A stretch of 10,338 bases of DNA, from positions 1 through 10,338 of the forward strand of contig DASYRM010000194.1 in NCBI GenBank assembly GCA_036004405.1. Direction: 5' to 3'. Under the pieces are notes generated by a model. It ran no database searches. It was given only the letters and a program-made list of their open reading frames with translations, and was not told the DNA's origin. This DNA comes from DASYRM01 sp036004405. GTDB taxonomy: Bacteria; Acidobacteriota; Vicinamibacteria; Vicinamibacterales; UBA2999. The position numbers and the translations under genes are program-made. The stretch's first letter is position 1. Every line of letters begins with the position of its first letter. Shown piece by piece: positions 1 through 5,519 of this stretch.

Positions 1-54
1 GGGCCGCCTTCAGGCGGCCCATGGGCCGGCTAAAGCCAAGGCTAAAGCCGGCCC
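1..54. repeat. Tandem pair of GC-rich palindromes (REP-like)
   Basis: Two hairpins lie back to back. Bases 1-20 form a 9-bp stem (GGGCCGCCT pairing with AGGCGGCCC) around a TC centre. Bases 23-54 form an 8-bp outer stem (GGGCCGGC/GCCGGCCC), an internal loop of TAA against AAA, and a 4-bp inner stem (AGCC/GGCT). CTACG follows at 55-59. The centre CCTTCAGG recurs at 2424-2443. There is no U tract, so it is not a classic terminator, although it could end a transcript arriving from the left. It stops 9 bases before the cytochrome start codon. The element may begin before the window. Confidence 0.7.
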
Positions 55-63
55 CTACGACTG

Positions 64-825
64 ATGGGAAAAACACTTCTCGCTGTTGCGGTCGCGCTCA
101 TGATCGGCGCGACCGCGCACGCGCAGCAGCACGAGACGGCCGCCGACGTCGAGGACGGCGGCCGTGTGTTCCGCTCCTCGTGCGCGAACTGCCACGGGCA
201 GGACGGCGATCAGGTGGCGGGTGTCGATCTGGGGCGCGGGCAGTTCAAGCGCGCGCAGACGGACCAGGATCTGATCGGCATCATCCAGAAGGGCATCCCG
301 AACACCGGCATGCCGGCCACGAACTTCAGCAGTGAACAGGCCGCGCGCGTGGTGGCCTACCTGCGCTCGGTGGCGGCGTCGCGGCGCGGCGGAGCGGTGA
401 CGGGCGACGCCGCGCGCGGCAAGGCGGTGTTCGACGGCAAGGGCGCCTGTGCCACCTGTCATCGAATCGGCCTCGCGGGCTCGCGTGTTGGCCCCGACCT
501 GAGCGCCATCGGGCTGCAGCGCCGCGCGGTGGAGCTCGAACAGTCGCTCGTCGATCCCGACGCCGACGTCCAGGTGTCGAATCGCACGTATCGCGTCGTG
601 GCGAAAGACGGAACCGTCACGACCGGCCGTCTCCTCAACATCGACAGCTTCACCGTGCAGATGCTCGACGCGAAAGAGCAGCTCCGCTCGTTCATGAAGT
701 CGGACCTACGCGACTTCGGCTTCGTGGCCTCGCCGATGCCGTCGTTCAAGGCCCGGCTCAACGCGCAGGAGCTTGCCGACGTCGTCAGCTACCTCGTCAC
801 CCTCAAGGACAGGAGCGCCCAATGA
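64..825 (+). CDS. Diheme cytochrome c, exported, probable electron acceptor of the PQQ dehydrogenase
   Basis: This 253-residue protein starts with a signal peptide (about residues 1-20, ending A-H-A before QQ), so it acts in the periplasm. It has two heme c sites: CANCH at 40-44 with Met83 in GMP as probable sixth ligand, and CATCH at 129-133 with Met225 in SPMP as probable ligand. The first half is an ordinary small cytochrome c domain. The second half, from about residue 117, reads like the 'putative heme-binding' domain known from Planctomycetes, Verrucomicrobia and Acidobacteria dehydrogenases: VGPDLSAIG after the heme site, a DG...G strand pair, then SMP/SPMP and a final helix. The stop overlaps the start of the PQQ dehydrogenase (ATGA), which points to translational coupling and to electron transfer between the two products. 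No Shine-Dalgarno is visible before the ATG; the palindrome sits there instead. Function as partner of the dehydrogenase is inference from position. Confidence 0.9.
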   Translation: MGKTLLAVAVALMIGATAHAQQHETAADVEDGGRVFRSSCANCHGQDGDQVAGVDLGRGQFKRAQTDQDLIGIIQKGIPNTGMPATNFSSEQAARVVAYLRSVAASRRGGAVTGDAARGKAVFDGKGACATCHRIGLAGSRVGPDLSAIGLQRRAVELEQSLVDPDADVQVSNRTYRVVAKDGTVTTGRLLNIDSFTVQMLDAKEQLRSFMKSDLRDFGFVASPMPSFKARLNAQELADVVSYLVTLKDRSAQ

Positions 826-2423
826 CGGCGCGTGTATTCGCTCTCGTGGTGCTCCTTGCCGCGTCGCTCCAGGCGCAGGTGACCTTCGACCGCATCCTGC
901 ACCCGGAGAAGGAGCCGCAGAACTGGCTGAGTTATTCGGGGAGCCTCTTCAATCAGCGCTTCAGCCCGCTCACGCAGATCACCACGGCCAACGTCAAGAA
1001 CCTCGAGCTGCAATGGATCTGGCAGGCCAAGTCGCTCGAGAAGTACGAAGCGACCTCGATCGTCGTGGACGGCGTGCTCTACACGGTGCAGGCCCCCAAC
1101 GACGTGGTGGCGCTCGACGCCGTGACCGACCGCCCGTACTGGACGTTTACCTACGAGAACCTCCCCGACGCGCGCGTCTGCTGCGGGCGCGTGAACCGCG
1201 GGGTGGCCGTGCTGGGCGACCTGCTGTACATGGGCACGCTCGACGCGCATCTTCTGGCGCTCGACGCCAAGACGGGGAAGCTCCGGTGGAAGACGCAGGT
1301 GGCGAAGAGCGGCGACCGCTACGCCATTACCCTGGCGCCGACGATCGTGAAGGACAAGGTGATCATCGGGACCGCCGGCGGCGACTTCGGCGCGCATCGC
1401 GGCGTCATTGCCGCGTTCGATGCGAAGACCGGCAAGGAACTGTGGCGGTTCTTCACGATTCCGGGGCCCGGCGAGCCCGGCAACCATAGCTGGTCGGGGG
1501 ATTCGTGGAAGGTGGGCGGCGCGGGCGTGTGGAACAGCGGCGCCTACGATCCCGACACGAACCTCGTGTTCTTCGGCACTGGCAACCCGGCGCCCGACTG
1601 GGACGGCCGCTCACGTCTCGGAGACAACCTGTATAGCGACAGCGTCGTCGCGCTCGATGCCGACACCGGCACATTGAAGTGGCACTACCAGTTCACTCCT
1701 CACGACGAGGTGGACTACGACTCCACGCAGGTGCCGGTGCTAGCCGACATTCAGTGGCGCGGCCGACCCCGAAAGGTGATGCTCTGGGCCAACCGCAACG
1801 GCCTCTCCTACGTGCTCGACCGCGTCACCGGCGAGTTCCTGCTCGGAAGGCCCTTCGTGAAGGTGAACTGGATGGACGGCTTCGACCCGAAGGGCCGACC
1901 GCAGCGCGTGCCGGGCAAGATTCCGACGAAGGAAGGGTCGATGGTGATGCCGACGGTGCTCGGCGCCACCAACTGGGCTCCGCCGTCGTACAGCCCGCGC
2001 ACGAATCTCTTCTACGTCGGCGCCTGGGAGAACACCGGCACCGTGCTCACCGAAGGGCTCAGCCCGCGCGCGGTCGGGCGCAACCCGATGGGGCAGTCCA
2101 CGCTCACGCCGAACCTGAACAAGCAGGAGGACGGCTTCGGCGTCATCCGCGCGCTCGACCCCCAGACGCTCGAGAAGAAGTGGGACTTCCCGATGAACGA
2201 CATCACCTGGGGCGGCGTGCTCACCACCGCCGGCGACGTGCTGTTCAGCGGCGGCAAGGAAGGCTATTTCTTCGCGCTCGACGCCCGCACCGGTGCGCTA
2301 CTCTGGAAGATGGCGCTCGGCGGCCAGATCAACAGCGGCCCCATGAGCTACTCGGTCAACGGCCGGCAGTACGTCACGGTGGCGGCCGGCACCGGTCTCT
2401 TCACATTCGCGTTACGCCAGTAG
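822..2423 (+). CDS. PQQ-dependent alcohol dehydrogenase (quinoprotein, beta-propeller)
   Basis: The 533-residue product has a short signal peptide (about 1-18, ending LQA) and the eight-bladed quinoprotein fold, with repeated blade-end motifs such as ALDAKTGKLRW (about 146-156). It should oxidise an alcohol or related substrate in the periplasm using PQQ. Visible active-site features are the adjacent cysteines Cys120-Cys121, which form the strained disulfide over PQQ; Asn255 in GTGNP, a metal ligand; and TPHDEVDYD at 292-300. In the last, Asp298 matches the catalytic Asp of methanol dehydrogenase and Asp300 matches the extra Asp of lanthanide-dependent enzymes. The metal-ligand Glu of the family (in G-A/G-E) appears replaced by Asp188 in GGDFG. 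There is no fused cytochrome domain, so the diheme cytochrome upstream is the likely acceptor. A good AGGAG lies at 811-815, 6 bases before the ATG, inside the cytochrome gene. The substrate cannot be told from sequence. Confidence 0.92.
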   Translation: MTARVFALVVLLAASLQAQVTFDRILHPEKEPQNWLSYSGSLFNQRFSPLTQITTANVKNLELQWIWQAKSLEKYEATSIVVDGVLYTVQAPNDVVALDAVTDRPYWTFTYENLPDARVCCGRVNRGVAVLGDLLYMGTLDAHLLALDAKTGKLRWKTQVAKSGDRYAITLAPTIVKDKVIIGTAGGDFGAHRGVIAAFDAKTGKELWRFFTIPGPGEPGNHSWSGDSWKVGGAGVWNSGAYDPDTNLVFFGTGNPAPDWDGRSRLGDNLYSDSVVALDADTGTLKWHYQFTPHDEVDYDSTQVPVLADIQWRGRPRKVMLWANRNGLSYVLDRVTGEFLLGRPFVKVNWMDGFDPKGRPQRVPGKIPTKEGSMVMPTVLGATNWAPPSYSPRTNLFYVGAWENTGTVLTEGLSPRAVGRNPMGQSTLTPNLNKQEDGFGVIRALDPQTLEKKWDFPMNDITWGGVLTTAGDVLFSGGKEGYFFALDARTGALLWKMALGGQINSGPMSYSVNGRQYVTVAAGTGLFTFALRQ

Positions 2424-2443
2424 GGGCCACCTTCAGGTGGCCC
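2424..2443. repeat. 20-bp palindrome between PQQ dehydrogenase and next gene
   Basis: A near-perfect palindrome, GGGCC-ACCTTCAGGT-GGCCC, begins directly after the TAG stop codon. It has the same length and CCTTCAGG centre as bases 1-20. It could act as a weak terminator or mRNA-stabilising hairpin between the genes. No T run follows; the next gene's AGGGAG ribosome site begins only 7 bases later, so both genes may still be cotranscribed. Confidence 0.75.
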
Positions 2444-2462
2444 GTCCGATAGGGAGATCGAC

Positions 2463-3452
2463 ATGACTCCACGGCTCCTCGGCTCGGCGGGGATGGCGGC
2501 GGCGGTGGCCGGGATGCTGGCCGCGCAGCTGGGGGCGCAGGGCGCGCCGAAGGTCCGGACGCACGATCCGAGCGCGCGCGCGTCGTACTCGCCGCCGCGC
2601 ACGCCCGACGGTCACCCGGACATGCAGGGCTACTGGACCAACGCCACCTACACGCCGCTCGAGCGGCCGACCGAATTCGGCACCAAAGAGTTTCTGACAC
2701 CCGAGGAAGCGAAGGCCTACGCCAAACGGCGCGACGATCAGCTGCGCGCACAGCCGCGCGACAACATCCACTACGACGACGCGATCTGGCAAAGCGAGCG
2801 CGAGGTCAAAGGGTTGTCGAGCCTGCGGACCTCGCTCATCTACGATCCGCCGGACGGCAAGATTCCTCCGATGACGGCCGAAGGCCAGAAGCGCGCCGAC
2901 GCGCGGGCCGCCGCCCGCAAGTTGATGGGGCCGGCCGACAACGCGCAGATGCGCACGCTCGGCGAGCGCTGCATCATGTGGCCACACGAGGGCCCGCCGA
3001 TGCTGCCGGCCGGCTACTTCCCGAACCTGCAGATCGTCCAGGGGCTCGGGACCTTTGTGGTGATGCAGGAAATCATTCACAACGCGCGCGTCATCTCGTA
3101 CGACAGCCGCCCGCGCCTCGGCAAGACGATTCAGCAGTATCGCGGCGACTCGCGCGGCCGCTGGGACGGCGACACCCTGGTGGTCGAGACCGCCAACTTC
3201 AACGAGGCTACGCAGTTCCGCGGGTCGTCGGCGGCGATGAAGGTGACCGAGCGCTTCACCATGCTCGATCGCGACACGATTCAATACCGCTTCACGGTGG
3301 AGGATCCCACCACGTGGGCGCGGTCGTGGTCGGCGGAGATACCGCTCAACCGCACCGAAGACCCGATCTACGAGTACGCCTGCCACGAAGGCAACTACGG
3401 GCTGCCGAACATCCTGCGCGCGCAGCGCGTGGCCGACGCCGCCAAGAGGTAG
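2463..3452 (+). CDS. Secreted protein of unknown function (family with GDSRGRWDGDTL motif)
   Basis: This 329-residue protein has an N-terminal signal peptide (about 1-25: hydrophobic Ala/Gly/Leu run ending LGAQG) and no later membrane segment, so it is probably periplasmic or secreted. I recognise it from memory as a member of a large uncharacterised family found repeatedly in Acidobacteria and some Proteobacteria, but I know of no assigned reaction. Conserved-looking stretches are DGHPDMQGYW (49-58), YDPPDGKIPP (127-136), GERCIMW (167-173), GDSRGRWDGDTLVVET (228-243), TVEDPTTW (278-285) and EYACHEGNYGL (304-314). Cys170 and Cys307 could form a disulfide. The charged, Trp- and Tyr-rich blocks look like a ligand-binding or enzymatic beta-rich fold, which is inference. 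AGGGAG at 2451-2456, 6 bases before the ATG, fixes the start. Its place after the cytochrome/dehydrogenase pair suggests a link to the same periplasmic oxidation. Confidence 0.85.
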   Translation: MTPRLLGSAGMAAAVAGMLAAQLGAQGAPKVRTHDPSARASYSPPRTPDGHPDMQGYWTNATYTPLERPTEFGTKEFLTPEEAKAYAKRRDDQLRAQPRDNIHYDDAIWQSEREVKGLSSLRTSLIYDPPDGKIPPMTAEGQKRADARAAARKLMGPADNAQMRTLGERCIMWPHEGPPMLPAGYFPNLQIVQGLGTFVVMQEIIHNARVISYDSRPRLGKTIQQYRGDSRGRWDGDTLVVETANFNEATQFRGSSAAMKVTERFTMLDRDTIQYRFTVEDPTTWARSWSAEIPLNRTEDPIYEYACHEGNYGLPNILRAQRVADAAKR

Positions 3453-3488
3453 GCGCAGGGCTTTCGACCTGCCGGACCTGTTTGCGTA

Positions 3489-3511
3489 GGGTCACATCTT
3501 TAGATGTGCCC
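3489..3511. repeat. Imperfect palindrome upstream of the hydrolase operon
   Basis: GGG, one unpaired T, then CACATCT pairs with AGATGTG and CCC around a TT centre. CGTAG overlaps the left end (3485-3489), matching the flank of the palindromes at 8691-8763. It differs from the others in having an AT-richer stem, so it may be a diverged member or an independent hairpin. It sits between the end of the secreted protein gene and the promoter-like box of the hydrolase, where it could terminate the upstream transcript. Confidence 0.6.
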
Positions 3512-3519
3512 GACAGTGC

Positions 3520-3528
3520 TGCTATTCT
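3520..3528 (+). promoter_or_regulatory. Extended -10-like box (TGC-TATTCT), possible leaderless promoter
   Basis: TGC followed by TATTCT (3523-3528) fits an extended -10 element with 4 of 6 consensus bases. It ends 7 bases before the hydrolase ATG at 3536, so transcription would begin at or next to the start codon. No Shine-Dalgarno lies between box and ATG, in keeping with a leaderless message. No convincing -35 is seen 17 bases upstream; the palindrome occupies that stretch. This is a pattern match only. Confidence 0.4.
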
Positions 3529-3535
3529 CTGGCGC

Positions 3536-4393
3536 ATGTACGGCAGAGTCTTGTTGTGTCTGGCGGCGGTGCTGCTGGCGCCCGCTTTCGTTACCGCCGC
3601 CGATCCCCCGGGACAGTTCTTCACGCACGATGGCGTGAAGCTCTATTACGAGCTGCACGGCAACGGCGAGCCGCTGCTGCTGATCCACGGCAACGGCGGC
3701 AGCACGGCCGACTTCAAAGCGCAGATCCCGTACTTCAAGAAGCGCTACCGCGTGATTGCGATGGACAGCCGCGACCAGGGGCGCTCGGCCGACAGCCCCG
3801 ACGCCATCACCTACGAAAAGATGGCCGACGATCTGGCGGCGCTCCTCGACCATCTGAAGGTGGGCCCGGTCGACGTGCTGGGCTGGAGCGACGGTGGCAT
3901 CGAGGCGCTCCTGCTGGGCATCCGCCACCCGGCCAAGGTGAAGAAGATCGCGTCGATGGCCGCCAACCTCGAGCCGAGCGAGAACGCGGTGCATCCCGAG
4001 GTGATTGCCGCCGTCAAGACGATGATCGCCAACACGCCGGCGGGAGCCGCACAGACCCCTGAGGGCCGGCGAGGGCTCAAACTCACCCGCCTGCTTCTCG
4101 AGGAGCCACACATTCCAGTGACCGCGCTCGAAGCGATCACCGCGCCGACGCTGATCCTGGCCAGCGACCATGATGTGATCCGCGACGAGCACACGGTGGC
4201 GATCTACCGGCACGTCCCGAACGCCCAGCTCGTCATCTTCCCAAACGCGACCCACATGGTGCCCTTCGACGATCCGGCGGCCTTCAACGCCGCCGTGGAC
4301 CGGTTCTTCCGCACGCCGTTCGTGAAGAAAGACCGCGTGACCGACATGTTCAAATCGCTCGAGCGGCTGCGGGCGTCTCAGGGCGCCAGGTAG
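3536..4393 (+). CDS. Exported alpha/beta-fold hydrolase
   Basis: The 285-residue protein opens with a signal peptide (about 1-22: LLCLAAVLLAPAFVTA before AD). It is a serine hydrolase of the alpha/beta fold: HGNGG at 51-55 forms the oxyanion loop, GWSDGG at 116-121 carries nucleophile Ser118, SDHD at 210-213 holds the acid (probably Asp213), and THMVPF at 239-244 supplies His240. All catalytic parts are present. Residues about 140-195 are the cap and are short and helical, so bulky substrates may be accepted; the substrate is unknown. An open frame runs upstream into the previous gene, but the ATG at 3536 is chosen because the signal peptide begins exactly there and a promoter-like box stands 7 bases before it. 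The next gene starts 5 bases after the stop, so it heads a three-gene operon. Confidence 0.9.
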   Translation: MYGRVLLCLAAVLLAPAFVTAADPPGQFFTHDGVKLYYELHGNGEPLLLIHGNGGSTADFKAQIPYFKKRYRVIAMDSRDQGRSADSPDAITYEKMADDLAALLDHLKVGPVDVLGWSDGGIEALLLGIRHPAKVKKIASMAANLEPSENAVHPEVIAAVKTMIANTPAGAAQTPEGRRGLKLTRLLLEEPHIPVTALEAITAPTLILASDHDVIRDEHTVAIYRHVPNAQLVIFPNATHMVPFDDPAAFNAAVDRFFRTPFVKKDRVTDMFKSLERLRASQGAR

Positions 4394-4398
4394 CGACG

Positions 4399-4857
4399 AT
4401 GGCGCTCGACGACATCAAGAACTTCATCGTCGTCTCCGATCGGCTCGGCACGGCCGGCCAGCCGTCCGAGGCGCAGCTGCGCGACGTGGCCGACGCGGGC
4501 TTCGAGGTCGTGGTGAACCTCGGGCTGCTCGATCCGCGCTACTGCCTGGCCGACGAAGCGGGCAGCGTGGCCGCGCTGGGCCTGGCGTACCACCATATTC
4601 CGGTCGATTTCACCGCGCCGCAGCCCGACGACCTGCGGCGCTTCGTCGACGCGATGGACGCCTCGCAGGACAAGAAGGTGTTCGTCCATTGCGCCGCCAA
4701 CTACCGCGTCTCGAGCTTCGTCGCGCTCTACGGCGAGTCGAGGCTGGGCTGGTCGCCGGAAGAGGGCGATGCGCACGTCCGGCGGATTTGGGAACCGAAT
4801 GAAACCTGGACGCGTTTCATTGCCGACGCGCGCCAGCGCCTGGTCTCGCGCGGATGA
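4399..4857 (+). CDS. Protein tyrosine phosphatase-like protein with short C-x4-R loop
   Basis: This is a 152-residue cytoplasmic protein without signal peptide. Residues 17-23 (GTAGQPS), the strand FEVVVNL (35-41) and YHHIPVDF (64-71) match the small 'protein tyrosine phosphatase family protein' and beta-lactamase-hydrolase-like phosphatase group. The active-site loop is VHCAANYRVSSF (96-107), with Cys98 and Arg103. That is C-x4-R, one residue shorter than the canonical C-x5-R of tyrosine and dual-specificity phosphatases. Members of this group commonly carry such a loop, so it is probably a family trait, but phosphatase activity is not assured. A weak AGG (4388-4390) precedes the ATG. The gene begins 5 bases after the hydrolase stop and its TGA overlaps the LOG gene start (ATGA), which implies coupled translation. 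Confidence 0.82.
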   Translation: MALDDIKNFIVVSDRLGTAGQPSEAQLRDVADAGFEVVVNLGLLDPRYCLADEAGSVAALGLAYHHIPVDFTAPQPDDLRRFVDAMDASQDKKVFVHCAANYRVSSFVALYGESRLGWSPEEGDAHVRRIWEPNETWTRFIADARQRLVSRG

Positions 4858-5453
4858 CCTCTCCACGCGCGGTGCAGCGCGTCTGCGTGTTCACCGGATC
4901 GAGTGCGGGCGTCCGCGGCGAGTATCGCGAGGCCGCACGTGATCTGGGCCGCCTGCTCGCCCAACGCGGCATCGGGCTCGTGTACGGCGGCGCGCGGGTC
5001 GGGCTGATGGGCGCCGTGGCCGATGCGGCGCTCGAGGCCGGAGGGGCCGTCATCGGCGTGATTCCCCAGGCGCTCGTGGCCAAAGAGATCGCGCATTCCG
5101 GCTTGACCGAGCTGCGCGTCGTCGCTTCGATGCACGAGCGCAAGGCGATGATGACCGACCTGGCGGATGCGTTCGTGGCGCTCCCCGGCGGCTGGGGCAC
5201 GCTCGAGGAGTTCTTCGAGGTCCTCACCTGGGCCCAGCTCGGACTCCACCGCAAGCCGTGCGGACTGCTCAACGTGAGTGGGTACTTCGACGGGCTGCTG
5301 ACATTTGCCGACCACGCCGCCGCCGAGGGCTTTGTCCGCCGCGAGCACCGCGAGATGATGTTGGTGGCCGACACCCCCGTCGTTCTTCTCGATCGCATGG
5401 CGCGTCACCAGCCGCCGGCGGTGGAGAAGTGGATCGATCGCGCCGCGACGTAA
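4854..5453 (+). CDS. LOG family protein (nucleoside 5'-monophosphate phosphoribohydrolase)
   Basis: At 199 residues this matches the usual length of the LOG/TIGR00730 family, which cleaves nucleoside monophosphates, including cytokinin ribotides, into free base and ribose 5-phosphate. It was often misnamed lysine decarboxylase. Family signatures are present: VFTGSS near the start (12-17), GLVYGGARVGLMG (41-53) for nucleotide binding, MHERK (93-97) with Arg96-Lys97, and PGGWGTLEE (111-119) with the catalytic-site Glu119. No parts are missing. In bacteria such proteins mostly act in purine turnover; a signalling role is not supported here. The ATG lies in the ATGA overlap with the preceding gene and has no strong ribosome site of its own, so translation likely depends on coupling. 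It is the last gene of the operon; no clear terminator hairpin is visible in the gap before the receptor gene. Confidence 0.93.
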   Translation: MTSPRAVQRVCVFTGSSAGVRGEYREAARDLGRLLAQRGIGLVYGGARVGLMGAVADAALEAGGAVIGVIPQALVAKEIAHSGLTELRVVASMHERKAMMTDLADAFVALPGGWGTLEEFFEVLTWAQLGLHRKPCGLLNVSGYFDGLLTFADHAAAEGFVRREHREMMLVADTPVVLLDRMARHQPPAVEKWIDRAAT

Positions 5454-5503
5454 CGTCAGGACTTCGCCAGCGGAGGCCACCGCCGGCAGAAGCGTGCAGG
5501 GGA

Positions 5504-5512
5504 TGTGACAAT
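5504..5512 (+). promoter_or_regulatory. Extended -10-like box (TGT-GACAAT) before the receptor gene
   Basis: TGT followed by GACAAT (5507-5512) matches 4 of 6 bases of the -10 consensus and ends 7 bases before the ATG at 5520. The same distance and TGN prefix are found before the hydrolase at 3536. If real, the receptor message is leaderless and the GTG at 5505 would not be transcribed as a start. No -35 is evident. The rest of the gap 5454-5503 shows nothing else convincing. Confidence 0.3.
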
Positions 5513-5519
5513 CGAGCTC

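Noticed and set aside
2433..3386. A 317-codon minus-strand frame
   Set aside because: Shadow of the secreted protein gene at 2463-3452; it runs through the palindrome and lacks recognisable motifs.
2978..3535. Upstream extension of the hydrolase frame
   Set aside because: It overlaps the secreted-protein gene in another frame, is Arg-rich without motifs, and a proper signal peptide starts at 3536.
5505..5519. GTG start for the TonB receptor
   Set aside because: It has AGGGG only about 2 bases away, too close for a ribosome site, and adds an acidic residue before the basic start of the signal peptide. It cannot be fully excluded.
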